The notes under the pieces are model-generated. The model was given only the letters and a program-made list of their open reading frames with translations, was not told the origin of the DNA and made no database searches. Below, piece by piece: positions 9,596-20,817 of a stretch of 64,000 nucleotides of DNA. This DNA comes from Schlesneria sp. DSM 10557 (GTDB lineage: Bacteria; Planctomycetota; Planctomycetia; Planctomycetales; Planctomycetaceae): the NCBI RefSeq assembly GCF_041860085.1, contig NZ_CP124747.1:3534001-3598000 (forward strand), given 5' to 3'. Each line of letters begins with the position of its first letter. The first letter of the stretch is position 1. The position numbers were made by a program, and so were the translations under genes.

Positions 9596-10030
9596 CTAAG
9601 AGACGCGTGCCAGTAACGCAGCAAGCTGCTTCTCAAGCATTTTCGCCCAGCCATACTGCGCCCCTTCGAAAGCCCGATCCGCATAAGGACGACTTAAATC
9701 GAAGCCGGAATGCTCGAAGTAGACCTGCGTCCCCTCATTGAAGGGCTCCAATCGGAACGAGACGTGAGTATCCACGATGGGCTCGCCGGCATTCCACGAA
9801 AATTTCAGCAGATGAGGCGGCTCGCATTCCGTCACTTCGCACTCCACCACCAGCCCATCAAAGCCAATCTGCGGCTTGGGAGGGACATGAAACTGGAAAC
9901 GGTGCCCGACACTCGGCTCGAAATTATTCGGATACATCCATTCGGCAAGTGCGGCACGGTCCGTGATCGCCTTCCAGACCCGCTCCCGCGACTGAGGGAA
10001 ATAAAGTTCCCGTCGAATACTTTCCGTCAC
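9596..10030 (-). CDS. SRPBCC domain protein (AHSA1 type)
   Basis: 144 residues of START/Bet v1-like fold. Typical features are REVYF-like ELYFPQSRERVWKAITDRAALAEWMYP at the N terminus, the H-F-EFHVPP-type strand after it, and GWAKMLEKQLAALLA as the C-terminal helix. The fold binds a hydrophobic ligand; the ligand is unknown. It starts with GTG three bases after the ArsR stop and is surely co-transcribed with it. ArsR-SRPBCC pairs are common, and the regulator normally controls the pair. Confidence 0.85.
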   Translation of the reverse strand: MTESIRRELYFPQSRERVWKAITDRAALAEWMYPNNFEPSVGHRFQFHVPPKPQIGFDGLVVECEVTECEPPHLLKFSWNAGEPIVDTHVSFRLEPFNEGTQVYFEHSGFDLSRPYADRAFEGAQYGWAKMLEKQLAALLARVS

Positions 10031-10033
10031 TGC

Positions 10034-10372
10034 TCATTCCCCTTTCGCAAGATGCTTCTGAAGACGTTCCAGATGGTCGTCCCAGAATCGTTCGTAATAA
10101 GCGAGCCACTGCCGTGCTTCCTTCATCGGTTCCGCGTTGATCCGCACGAACTGAAACGAACCCCGTTTCTCACGACCAATCAGCCCGGCACGCTCCAAGA
10201 CTTTCAGATGCTTTGAGACAGCCGCCAGCGACATCTGATACGGCAGTGCGATTTCACTCACCGACATCTCCCGCTCGGCAACGTCCTGCAGAATCGACCG
10301 GCGCGTCGAGTCAGACAAAGCGTGGAACACACGATCCAGTCGCGAAGCATTCGCCGAAACGCGATCAACCAC
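10034..10372 (-). CDS. ArsR-family winged-helix transcriptional repressor
   Basis: 112 residues: RVFHALSDSTRRSILQDVAE (first helices), MSVSEIALPYQMSLAAVSKHLKVLERAGLIGREKRG (HTH plus wing) and a C-terminal helix (WDDHLERLQKHL). No metal-binding Cys pair, so it belongs to the non-metal ArsR/SdpR-like group. The GTG at 10372 is chosen because AAGGAGG sits just upstream; the frame itself runs to 10429. The paired operators at 10398-10456 lie immediately upstream and suggest autoregulation. Confidence 0.87.
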   Translation of the reverse strand: MVDRVSANASRLDRVFHALSDSTRRSILQDVAEREMSVSEIALPYQMSLAAVSKHLKVLERAGLIGREKRGSFQFVRINAEPMKEARQWLAYYERFWDDHLERLQKHLAKGE

Positions 10373-10397
10373 AGCGAGCCTCCTTAACCAACAACAC

Positions 10398-10456
10398 TCA
10401 ACCACTTGGTTAAATGATATCGCCTGCACGGCAAAGAGTCAACCATTTGGTTAAAT
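10398..10456 (-). promoter_or_regulatory. twin operator for the ArsR-family repressor
   Basis: Two nearly identical 18-base elements, 10398-10415 and 10439-10456, differ at a single base and share the dyad core AACCA-yT-TGGTTAAAT. Their centres are 41 bases apart, about four helical turns. A related half site lies in the RBS region (10384-10390). Position in front of the ArsR gene and the dyad shape make them its likely operators; binding is inferred. Confidence 0.7.
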
Positions 10457-10651
10457 CCCAGCCAAGCCATTGAACGGCTTCCCACCTCCATCCAGAGCGA
10501 CACCCCCGGAACGGCGCAACGCCCCCGAACAACGCCACAGGCCCCGATGTTCGGCGAACACCAGGGCCTGCAACGGAGCACGGCTGCCAGGGAAAAATGG
10601 CACTACCAAAGCATCTTGCCGTAAAACAAGGGAACCGGAAGATCGCCTTGA

Positions 10652-13478
<2,827 letters not shown>

Positions 13479-13883
13479 GTGGATAACAGAAATTCATGGA
13501 CAATAAGTGAATTTCACGGCAACCTGATTTTCATGGAAGACTCACCTGACAACCGTTTTTCGCGTGAAGTAACCGTTTTTCACGACCGAAAGCTGCCGGA
13601 ACGCGATGCGTTTCTCGTCGGATACGCCGCTCTGATTGACGCGTACTCGCTACCCGCTCCCCTCCCGGATCGACTGGCCTTGATCAGCCATCAACACCGG
13701 CGTTACGACACGGAAACCTGGGCCGTTTACACTCCCCGACACAAGCTGGAGGAATCGCTTGCCGGGCATCTCGCATTCGCTCAGCGCTATGAAGGTGTGG
13801 AATTGGAACTGCTGCACGCCCTGTTTACCCGCGTCGGTCCGCTCCGCTCTCATCGAGTCGTCTCAGGCGTACCCTGCATCTGA
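13479..13883 (+). pseudogene. remnant of a Fic-type protein N-terminal region
   Basis: The middle of this frame (LPERDAFLVGYAALIDAYSLPAPLP, then TPRHKLEESLAGHLAFAQRYEGVELELLHALF) matches, from memory, the N-terminal region that precedes the Fic AMP-transferase domain in large bacterial Fic proteins. The match stops at FTRVGP and the frame ends 16 residues later. No HPFxxGNGR catalytic motif occurs downstream. I read this as a truncated, inactive copy. It lies outside the prophage, 450 bases from attL. A short functional protein is less likely. Confidence 0.45.
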
Positions 13884-14296
13884 GATTCGGTCCTTCGCCG
13901 GTGAGTAAGTCATGACCAACATGCCTGACGATGCACCCCAGCTACTACGACCTCTGCTGACTTCTCCCCGCATCTCGCCGTGTTGCCACGGTGATAGCCG
14001 GATCAACCGGCACGAAAGGAGATCTCCCTGGGTAAGTTGTGCTTCTTTCCCTTGGGCCTCGCTGGATTTACCGGCGTGAGTGTCCGGATGAGCATTGGGC
14101 ATCCCCGTCCATGGCCGGGTTACCCCACCACGTCGGCCTTCTATCCAGTTTCTGTTCGTCGAGTCCAAGTTTCGCTTTCGGCTCCCTTCAGATTCCACCT
14201 CGCGGTGGACACCCTGTCCTACGGCTCACGGTTCCGCTCATCACGGCCCGTAGAGAACTTACATCTCTGAGAAACACAACATGCCAGGCGCACCAT
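13884..14296 (+). other. possible non-coding mobile-element remnant
   Basis: No believable gene despite short open frames. The run of motifs (GAGATCTCCCTGGGTAAG near 14021, a G/C-rich middle, and ATGCCAGGCGCACC just before the terminator) reminds me of a recurrent intergenic element seen near group II intron reverse-transcriptase genes. This is unaided recall. There is no reverse transcriptase here and no intron domain V hairpin that I can identify. Confidence 0.25.
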
Positions 14297-14297
14297 G

Positions 14298-14337
14298 AAA
14301 AAAGCCTTGTCCACAAAAACTTGTGAACAAGGCTTTT
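14298..14337 (-). terminator. rho-independent terminator, originally that of the tRNA-Asp gene
   Basis: Perfect 11-bp stem (14300-14310 with 14327-14337). Read on the minus strand it is followed by a run of T (14303-14298). It starts two bases beyond the attL repeat, which is the 3' end of tRNA-Asp. Before phage entry it therefore lay directly downstream of the tRNA, and it is now 38.6 kb away from it. Confidence 0.85.
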
Positions 14338-14338
14338 C

Positions 14339-14387
<49 letters not shown>

Positions 14388-14465
14388 AGCCTTATGCTAG
14401 TATTGGGGTTACGGAAAAAGAGCTTGTATGGATTGCGAGCCCCGTCGAACCCGAAGGAGTCTTCC

Positions 14466-15095
14466 ATGTCGACCGATCAAGCGACCGTCTCGGAGTTAGA
14501 CCGCTGCCCACTCTGCAACCAGGAGTGTGTGGATTGTCAGCAGGTCGAGAGTCCCGAGGACATGAAGCAGCCTGAGGATCCGAAGCGAGGCACCGGCCGG
14601 ACAACGGCTCTGATGTTGCGAACAATCGCCAGTGCGCTCGAATTCCCAGGGCAACCGGTCCGGTTCGTAGATCACGCGCCGGCAGAAGGCGAACATCTCA
14701 ATGCGTTGGCCGAATCGCTGCAAGGCCTGATTCGTCAGGTTGGCTTAACAAAGATGGCTGTCAGCGTGATCGATCAGGAAATCGCTATCATCAACCATCA
14801 TTCAGAGCAGAATACGATGAAGCGGCTTGAAGACGCAAAGACGGATGCGGCCGAGACGTCGGTAACATTGAGTCGGTCGGAATTGCTCGATGGATTGGCT
14901 AATGAAGGATCTCGACTGAAGTCGCTGGCGATCGAAGGCTCGAAGGCCCTTGTTGATTCAGGCCACATCAAAGAAGCCGGAGACCTCCTGCTGTTGACGG
15001 ATCGAGTATACGAGCATCTGCACGTGTCGCTTCGGGCGATCATAGGAATGACACCGGAAATGCTGAAGGAAATTCAAGCACGCACAGACGTTTAA
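14466..15095 (+). CDS. phage protein of unknown function with N-terminal Cys cluster and P-loop-like GTGRTT
   Basis: 209 residues from the ATG at 14466, preceded by AAGGAG at good spacing. The N terminus has four Cys (CPLCNQECVDC, residues 16-26), suggesting a zinc knuckle. It is followed by GTGRTTALMLRTIASAL, which resembles a Walker A-like turn. The remainder is helical and charged. One of the few plus-strand phage genes; it lies between attL and the left recombinase and ends at a terminator, so it may be expressed on its own in the lysogen. Function unknown. Confidence 0.7.
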   Translation: MSTDQATVSELDRCPLCNQECVDCQQVESPEDMKQPEDPKRGTGRTTALMLRTIASALEFPGQPVRFVDHAPAEGEHLNALAESLQGLIRQVGLTKMAVSVIDQEIAIINHHSEQNTMKRLEDAKTDAAETSVTLSRSELLDGLANEGSRLKSLAIEGSKALVDSGHIKEAGDLLLLTDRVYEHLHVSLRAIIGMTPEMLKEIQARTDV

Positions 15096-15126
15096 GCGCC
15101 CAGTCCCAACAGGCGACGAAGTAAGA

Positions 15127-15170
15127 AAAGCCCGGCAATTCCCTGTGAATCGACCGGGCATTTTCGTTTC
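15127..15170 (+). terminator. rho-independent terminator
   Basis: GCCCGG...CCGGGC stem with an inner ATTC/GAAT stem, followed by TTTTCGTTT. It lies 32 bases after the 14466 gene and fits termination of that plus-strand transcript. Confidence 0.75.
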
Positions 15171-15349
15171 CAGAAATTAACGGCCAACATGAAAGAAAGG
15201 CAGTCGCACTCTCTGCTTCCCCCCGATGGGGGCAAGGACCAAAGTCCTAGAAAAGAACCTATTAAAATGATCCAATGATCGGATCAATCCGTTCACCAAC
15301 TTATCTGCACACTTCGATCGAATCGCAGTACACCCCAATGAGGATCCTA

Positions 15350-15805
15350 ATGGTTCCAATTCCAAATCTTCCCACCGACAACATGTACAAGTTCATGGCT
15401 GTTTGTGGGGTCACATGTGTGGTCGTATCAGCGGTTCTCGCGTTCCAGATTGCAAAAGAGCATGACGCCACTATTCGAAGCATGAGTGACAGTCTGAGAG
15501 AAAAAATCAGCACTTCTGCCGCCAAGTTGGGACAAGACCCCGAGCAACTGAAAATATTTGGGGGAGAAGAGGAGCCTTCAGACGCACTTAAGATACGAAT
15601 TGATAAACTCCAGCTGGTCACACGCAACCTACAGTGGCTTAAATTCGTGGATTCGGTAGCACAATGTACCGTGTTCCTCGTTCTCTTTTTTGTGGGTGGT
15701 TTTCTGTCATTTATTGGGTTCTTCTATTGGTACACTCGTGTCCAGAAGCTCCAAGATGCGATCCTTCTCGCGCAGTACGTCCAAGAAACTGCAAAGAAAG
15801 CCTAG
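15350..15805 (+). CDS. two-helix membrane protein, possible lysogeny-expressed gene
   Basis: 151 residues with hydrophobic segments near residues 12-32 and 103-132. A ~65-residue soluble part (SMSDSLREKISTSAAKLGQDPEQLKIFGGEEEPSDALK) lies between them. GAGGA five bases before the ATG at 15350 favours that start; upstream in-frame ATGs exist (15338, 15275). It is convergent with the left recombinase and lower in GC than its neighbours. Superinfection exclusion or immunity is one possible role for a membrane protein here, but nothing in the sequence proves it. Confidence 0.6.
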   Translation: MVPIPNLPTDNMYKFMAVCGVTCVVVSAVLAFQIAKEHDATIRSMSDSLREKISTSAAKLGQDPEQLKIFGGEEEPSDALKIRIDKLQLVTRNLQWLKFVDSVAQCTVFLVLFFVGGFLSFIGFFYWYTRVQKLQDAILLAQYVQETAKKA

Positions 15806-15831
15806 AATTTCAGAAATGAGATTCGTCCAGA

Positions 15832-16731
15832 TCAGAACAGCAAAACAACAGCCTTGAACTCGGTTTCGCTGGTTCGGCCGTCGTGAATGAGCATCAGCCT
15901 TTCGCCGATGTCGGCCTTCAGGCGTGACAGCCAATCGGGTGCGATGATCGACGATGTAAACGAGTTGTTTACTTGTTGACTTTGCCCCCAGCCACGTGCC
16001 CGCATCGCGTTCACCACAGATGCGGGATTCACTCGCTTGATGTAGGTGTCTGTCGTTGCCACGTTCGAATGACCAAGGGCCCCGCTGATATCGATCAGCG
16101 GGATTCCCTCTGCGGCCATCTCACTGGCCATGGTTCTCCGCATGCCGTGAGCGTGTGCCCGCTTCGCAATCTTTGCTTTCTTCGCTCGCCTGGCGAACAT
16201 GGCCCGCACCTGGCGGGAATTGATCTTCCCCCCTTTGCGGGTGCAGAAGATGGGTGACGTTTCGTTGATCCGCCAATTGGACCTTAGTGCCATCCATTCG
16301 GCGATATGTGCCCATCCTGCAGGATCCAAGGCAACAACGCGGGCCTTGTCCCCCTTGCCATGGTGCACGCTGACCGTTCCCCTGGTGACGTCAATGTCCT
16401 TCGGCCTCAGTGCCAGGATCTCAGAACATCGCAAACCAGATCGGTACGCCAGGACAATCAAGGCTCGATCCCTGATTGCGGTGTCACCGTTCTTAGCCGC
16501 CTGCAGGAGCCGCTCCACCTCGTCGGTGTCGAGAACGTCGGCGTCGAACGTCCGCCCTTTGTTCTGGTTGGCTTGCTCGATGGGGGCCGTGCAGGCCCGC
16601 TCCACCGAATGACCTCGAAGAATGCGGCCGAGGATCGTCTGGACCGGCGTCTGCAGCTCTGCCGCCCACTCATTCAGCGACCGTGTGACATTGCCGATTG
16701 TAACGACGTCTGAAGGCTTGTAATTGGCCAT
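15832..16731 (-). CDS. tyrosine recombinase with atypical N-terminal domain (left recombinase)
   Basis: 299 residues. The catalytic domain is complete: R101 (SGLRCSE), K129 (GKGDKAR), H195-x-x-R198 (HGMRR), H221 (LGHSN) and nucleophile Y230 (TDTYIKR). Strand exchange at att sites is the family role. The usual SAM-like core-binding domain is not seen. Instead residues ~8-50 (TIGNVTRSLNEWAAELQTP...LRGHSVERACTAP) resemble the short HTH-like segment found beside phage homing endonucleases. About 70 residues follow the Tyr, longer than usual. It may be the integrase or a second recombinase; the other is at 50718-51713. Confidence 0.85.
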   Translation of the reverse strand: MANYKPSDVVTIGNVTRSLNEWAAELQTPVQTILGRILRGHSVERACTAPIEQANQNKGRTFDADVLDTDEVERLLQAAKNGDTAIRDRALIVLAYRSGLRCSEILALRPKDIDVTRGTVSVHHGKGDKARVVALDPAGWAHIAEWMALRSNWRINETSPIFCTRKGGKINSRQVRAMFARRAKKAKIAKRAHAHGMRRTMASEMAAEGIPLIDISGALGHSNVATTDTYIKRVNPASVVNAMRARGWGQSQQVNNSFTSSIIAPDWLSRLKADIGERLMLIHDGRTSETEFKAVVLLF

Positions 16732-16758
16732 CCGTGGCCGTCCTTTCCGGCTTACGCC

Positions 16759-16959
16759 TCATCGAAAGTTCCGGTTCATCAGTCCTGCAACGAAGCCGAC
16801 CGTGAAAATGACCGCAACAAACGCCACCTGGATCCAAATGGGCGAAAGCACCCACAACCAAGACCAGTGAATAAATCCCGTGAGCTTCAAGCCGATGAGC
16901 ATCAGCAGCAACCACGAAGAAAATGACATACCACCGCTGACTGATTGATTCTCGCTCAC
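16759..16959 (-). CDS. small two-helix phage membrane protein (TMEM185-like by recall)
   Basis: 66 residues from a GTG with AAGGAG six bases upstream; a longer frame to 16998 exists without an RBS. Two hydrophobic segments, the first with ILxKLTGxIxWSWxWVLxPxW-like wording (LIGLKLTGFIHWSWLWVLSP), recall small phage proteins annotated as 'transmembrane Fragile-X-F-associated'. A holin role is possible from size and topology but is not shown. It is 27 bases upstream of the left recombinase. Confidence 0.65.
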   Translation of the reverse strand: MSENQSVSGGMSFSSWLLLMLIGLKLTGFIHWSWLWVLSPIWIQVAFVAVIFTVGFVAGLMNRNFR

Positions 16960-16980
16960 TTCCAACTCCTTTTGGGTGTC

Positions 16981-17008
16981 AGTACCGCTAACACACATTA
17001 GCGGTACT
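16981..17008. repeat. 28-bp inverted repeat, copy 1
   Basis: A perfect copy: AGTACCGCTAA, six bases, then its reverse complement. It lies 20 bases upstream of the 16959 gene and five bases past the stop of the 17014 gene. Five more copies occur at 43.5-45.8 kb. Confidence 0.8.
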
Positions 17009-17013
17009 CATTT

Positions 17014-17346
17014 TCAAGATTCGGTACTCGTTTCCACAGGGACAAACTCCCGGCATGTGGAACAACTCCGAACAGTCTGCCGGCGACAATACCGGCCGGG
17101 GGTGCATTCCCCGTGCTCCATACAAGCGTAGATCGGTATCGTCTGGCCCATCATGCCGCACAGATCGGCCGTCTCAGTGCGGATCTCATTCCCCCTGAGC
17201 TGACAGTCCCCAGCGTTCGAGGCCACGGTGTTGTCGTCGCAAGCCTTGCACTGCGTAGGCGTGCAGAGCTGATGCAAGGCACAGAAGTAGGTCACTTCAT
17301 CGGCGGCGGTTACACCGCCGATGTGACGGCATTCAGATGCTGCCAT
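17014..17346 (-). CDS. cysteine-rich phage protein, unknown function
   Basis: 110 residues with 14 Cys, several as CxxC or C/H clusters (ALHQLCTPTQCKAC, ACMEHGECTPGRYC, SCSTC), suggesting two or more zinc ribbons. Its start lies inside the end of the beta-propeller gene (14-base overlap) with GGGGGAC upstream. Last gene of the tail operon. Role unknown. Confidence 0.65.
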   Translation of the reverse strand: MAASECRHIGGVTAADEVTYFCALHQLCTPTQCKACDDNTVASNAGDCQLRGNEIRTETADLCGMMGQTIPIYACMEHGECTPGRYCRRQTVRSCSTCREFVPVETSTES

Positions 17347-18415
17347 TTCGTCCCCCAGCGTACAGATAACCGTCGTCGCCGATCACGCAGGCTGCAGGCC
17401 CGTCAGAGCTGATGACGCCCCATTTCCGTCCCCAGATAAACGATCCGGTGGACGTCACACAGAAGATGTTCCACTGGGCGGCCGTGACGGTACTTGTCAT
17501 GGTCGCGCCACAGTAATAATAGTACGCCCCTCCACTGCCGTTGGAGCCGGAACATGTATCGCGGAGCTTGAGGACGAGAGTTGAATTGTTGGTCGATGAC
17601 AGCCCGAATATCGCCGTGAGTGACGTACCGCCAGTGGCGACGGCGTATGGTGGCTGATCGAAGCTCGCCGACGATAGTCCGCCTACCCCGCTCCTCGCCC
17701 GCGTGCCGTACCAAGATGCGGTTCCGAGCAACGCCCCTGTGGCGCCGCTCATTTTTTTCGCCAGTCTCGGTGATCCCGATAGGCGATGTACTGTCAGGAC
17801 ATCGCCAGACGAGTCCTCACACGTGATAATGTCCTGACTGTCGTCGGTCGATATCCCAGACCACAACCCAGCCCCCCAGATAGTAGCCCCTGTCGCGGGG
17901 TTGATCTTGCGTCGTGTATTGAGTGGTGAGCCCAGCGACGTCAAATAACCGACGTACACAGATGACGCTCCGGATGCAACAGATGCGATCTGCTCACCGG
18001 AGGTGTATGTCACTGTCCAGAGTGTGGCCCCCGATGCTGGGTCGATGCCATCTAGACTGCGTCGTTGTCCACTCACCAGCGGCAAAGATGCTGTGACGAT
18101 CTGACCGGATGAGGTAACGCCAAATGTTTTTGCCGATGAGCCAAACGTAGCGACAACTGGCACATAAGTACGCCACACAACTCTACCTGATGCGCCACGC
18201 ACGCGCATCAGCTCAGACGTGACCACTGGTGACGCCGTGTGATTAACACAGACGATCAGATCGTTCGAACCGTGTAGCGGCTCGATTTGTGCCACCTGTG
18301 CGCTACCTCCGGTGGGTGTCTTGAGCAGCCGACGCCAGATGTATTGACCAGTAAACGGATCGATCTTTGCGAGATTGAATAGCGTGTCACAGCAGTGACA
18401 GTTACGGGCTGTCAT
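17333..18415 (-). CDS. PQQ-like beta-propeller protein of the tail operon
   Basis: 360 residues with repeated propeller-type blades: KIDPFTGQYIWRR, RVRGASGRVVWRTYV, GIDPASGATLWTVTY, KINPATGATIWGAGL. Each has the G-x-x-x-W pattern of PQQ/quinoprotein blades. No enzyme active site is visible and no signal peptide, although the N terminus has a Cys/His knot (NCHCC). In a phage tail operon a propeller may act as a receptor-binding or capsule-binding tip protein (inference). The start ATG overlaps the upstream stop (ATGA). Confidence 0.75.
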   Translation of the reverse strand: MTARNCHCCDTLFNLAKIDPFTGQYIWRRLLKTPTGGSAQVAQIEPLHGSNDLIVCVNHTASPVVTSELMRVRGASGRVVWRTYVPVVATFGSSAKTFGVTSSGQIVTASLPLVSGQRRSLDGIDPASGATLWTVTYTSGEQIASVASGASSVYVGYLTSLGSPLNTRRKINPATGATIWGAGLWSGISTDDSQDIITCEDSSGDVLTVHRLSGSPRLAKKMSGATGALLGTASWYGTRARSGVGGLSSASFDQPPYAVATGGTSLTAIFGLSSTNNSTLVLKLRDTCSGSNGSGGAYYYYCGATMTSTVTAAQWNIFCVTSTGSFIWGRKWGVISSDGPAACVIGDDGYLYAGGRNGSI

Positions 18416-18867
18416 TGGCACTCAATCCAGTTGATGCGGAACTCGGTCGTCCCGTCAGATAACTCCATCGCATACCACTGCACGTAGTCCCCGATCTCGC
18501 CGTGCAGGGATCGATCTCGATTAGTGAGCGTGACGGGCGTTGTGTCGTTTTTTAACGTTGCTGGCAGCGTGGCCGCTGCCGTATCGACGATCCATCGCAG
18601 AGCCGTGCATGTCGTGGGACTGGTCTTAGGGTTGCTTGGCGCGACCAGTGCCGACGTCAACTGTCCCTCGTACATCGTTACTGATCCGCCGCCCCCGGGA
18701 TCCGGAAGCGGAAATGGACCGGTCGGGACGTCGCCCCCGATCGGTTCCCCTGGCGATTGCTGCTGCTGCAGTCTCCAAAGTCGATCGACGTCCGTGTCAT
18801 GCTGCCTGACCCGCGAATCCAACTCTTTGAAGAACGCGACCCGATGGCCTGTTCGAAACGGGATCAT
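18412..18867 (-). CDS. phage tail-operon protein with N-terminal coiled coil
   Basis: 151 residues starting at the ATG at 18867 (GGAGGGA upstream); this ATG overlaps the preceding stop. N-terminal helix (FFKELDSRVRQHDTDVDRLWRLQQQQ), a Pro/Gly linker, then a beta-rich domain (YEGQLTSALVAPSNPKTSPT...). Coupled by ATGA overlaps at both ends to tail genes. Probably a tail-tip or fibre-connecting protein; not recognised further. Confidence 0.65.
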   Translation of the reverse strand: MIPFRTGHRVAFFKELDSRVRQHDTDVDRLWRLQQQQSPGEPIGGDVPTGPFPLPDPGGGGSVTMYEGQLTSALVAPSNPKTSPTTCTALRWIVDTAAATLPATLKNDTTPVTLTNRDRSLHGEIGDYVQWYAMELSDGTTEFRINWIECQ

Positions 18868-20789
18868 CTCCGTCCCTCCGCTCGCTGGACGTTGCCGAAT
18901 CGATCCTTGTAGACCGTCTCGTACGTCATGATGGCCCCCTGCTGGACGTTGACCTGGTTGCCAAAGTAGGTCGTGTACCGCTGCATGATCAGCGTGATCT
19001 GGGGGAACTCGGATTTGCGTTGCTCGAAGGCTTCGATCCTCAGCCGTTCGCGCAGATGAGCCGCATCCTCGCCATACAGCTCCATCCAATTCGCATTGAA
19101 CGTGAGCGTAGTCGAGGGTGTATCTCCGAACGTGTATTCCACGTCGGTCACAACCGCGTTGATGTCTTCCCAGCCGGTCGTGGTACCTGCTGCATCGGCA
19201 AAGTTGACTCTCTTATTCAAACGACACCAGGAATAATCGATACCCGCCAAGACTGCGTTGCCGGTATAGATCACGTCACATCGTGATTCGTGCAGGTACT
19301 GAGCGAGCTTCTCAAACTGAGCCCGCCGGGCTGAGCTCGTCACCGGCACGCCGTATTCCTTGCCGATCGCGAGGGACTCATCGTAGAGCCGGTACTCGTT
19401 CGTCATGCCTGCGACCGTGTAGGCCGTGCCAGCGTGCCCGCTCGATGGGTAGCGGACGCTGAGCGGCGGATCAAACGGGGCCCAATAGAGCCGACACGCG
19501 ACCGGCGGAAACACGGTCTGAGTCGATGCCGGAATGATCGACTGCCCCCGACTGTCGGAGATCGTCGTGTAAGGGACCGTCCCGATGAAGTTGACTGTGC
19601 CAGCCAAAAAATCAAACCAGACATTCGCCACGGCGTACCAGGTGTCTCCATAGTCCCATGACATCTGAAACGACGGAAATCGACCCGCAACCGAATAGTA
19701 CTGGCTCATCGGCATCGATATCCAATCGGGCAGAGTCCGGGCCCCAGGCCTTTTGAACGGATCGTAGATCCGCCAGCAGTTGTACGTCTCGGCCGTGTCC
19801 GGACCGGAGCCTGTCGAATAGTTTTCCAGGACGATCGGCGATCCCACCGGCTCCAGATTCGTTCCGTCGAGCGAACTCAGCGTGTCATCCCAGTAGAAAA
19901 CCTCGGTCACATTGCTCGGAGGCCCGTAGATCGACACCGCCGTCACGCAGTCCTCGTAAGATGGCTTGATGTCCAATCCGACACACGGATACTCGGTAAC
20001 CAGCCCGGTATCGTTGAGCGTGATCTCAACCGCTGGCGATTGAGTGATCTGATGGAACCGCCAGCGTTTGCTCGCTGGATGCCAGAGCATCCGAAACCGT
20101 GGTTCATGCCGCCACATCTGCTCCACCGCCGCACGAATGGTGAGACTTTCCCAGACGCATTTCTGCTGCGGGACAAAATCCATCGGGGCCAGGTCCGCAG
20201 CCCAGTAGGGCACATCGTTGCCCGCATCCGATCCGTCACCAGGAGCCGCATCGAGCCAGTAGAGCGGCTGGTAGCAGTACTCGAGTAAACCGGCGATGAT
20301 CTGCCCGACATCCCCATCGTTGCCGGCGGAATACGAATAATCCTCGTCTGCCGTGTTTTTCACGTTGTAGACCAATCGGGGCACGGACCCCACGTAGCCC
20401 TGCGGCTCAGCGGACGGAATATCACCGACATCGTACGGCAGAGACATCACCGCGACTTGCTTCGCCGCCCAGTACGTCGGATCCATCGCCACATAGAGGA
20501 CCTGATTCGCATGAGATCCCGGGCTCACATCCGTGATCCGGCCGAGGAAGAGCGGATTCGTCGAGGTCTGCGGATCCCCCTCTTCGTCAACACCCGTGTC
20601 ATCCCACAGACGCACCCAGGCCAGCCGCGGAATCGGGGCCGTTGTCTCGTTCGCCGTCACATACCAGTCCAGGCGAGCCGCCGACGAGTACGAAATCAGC
20701 AGCCGCTTAATTGCGACCCCGTTCGCCTCCAGGTCGACATCGACCCACGAGCCCCACCGGGTTTCTCTGTACTGCAGGTGAAACGCCAT
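18864..20789 (-). CDS. phage tail hub / baseplate protein
   Basis: 641 residues, beta-rich, acidic and Trp/Tyr-rich, starting with a strong AAGGAGG eight bases before the ATG. It follows the tape measure gene, where tail hub or distal-tail proteins are encoded. Segments such as LFLGRITDVSPGSHANQVLYVAMDPTYW and the late domain (VNFADAAGTTTGWEDINAVVTDVEYTFGDTPSTTLTF) resemble hub proteins of the gp27/siphovirus Tal type by architecture only. No lytic domain is seen. Confidence 0.7.
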   Translation of the reverse strand: MAFHLQYRETRWGSWVDVDLEANGVAIKRLLISYSSAARLDWYVTANETTAPIPRLAWVRLWDDTGVDEEGDPQTSTNPLFLGRITDVSPGSHANQVLYVAMDPTYWAAKQVAVMSLPYDVGDIPSAEPQGYVGSVPRLVYNVKNTADEDYSYSAGNDGDVGQIIAGLLEYCYQPLYWLDAAPGDGSDAGNDVPYWAADLAPMDFVPQQKCVWESLTIRAAVEQMWRHEPRFRMLWHPASKRWRFHQITQSPAVEITLNDTGLVTEYPCVGLDIKPSYEDCVTAVSIYGPPSNVTEVFYWDDTLSSLDGTNLEPVGSPIVLENYSTGSGPDTAETYNCWRIYDPFKRPGARTLPDWISMPMSQYYSVAGRFPSFQMSWDYGDTWYAVANVWFDFLAGTVNFIGTVPYTTISDSRGQSIIPASTQTVFPPVACRLYWAPFDPPLSVRYPSSGHAGTAYTVAGMTNEYRLYDESLAIGKEYGVPVTSSARRAQFEKLAQYLHESRCDVIYTGNAVLAGIDYSWCRLNKRVNFADAAGTTTGWEDINAVVTDVEYTFGDTPSTTLTFNANWMELYGEDAAHLRERLRIEAFEQRKSEFPQITLIMQRYTTYFGNQVNVQQGAIMTYETVYKDRFGNVQRAEGRR

Positions 20790-20817
20790 TCGTCAACCTC
20801 CTTGCTGTCGTCGAGGA

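Noticed and set aside
14037..14326. Two overlapping plus-strand frames before attL
   Set aside because: Look like translated non-coding debris; no RBS or domain.
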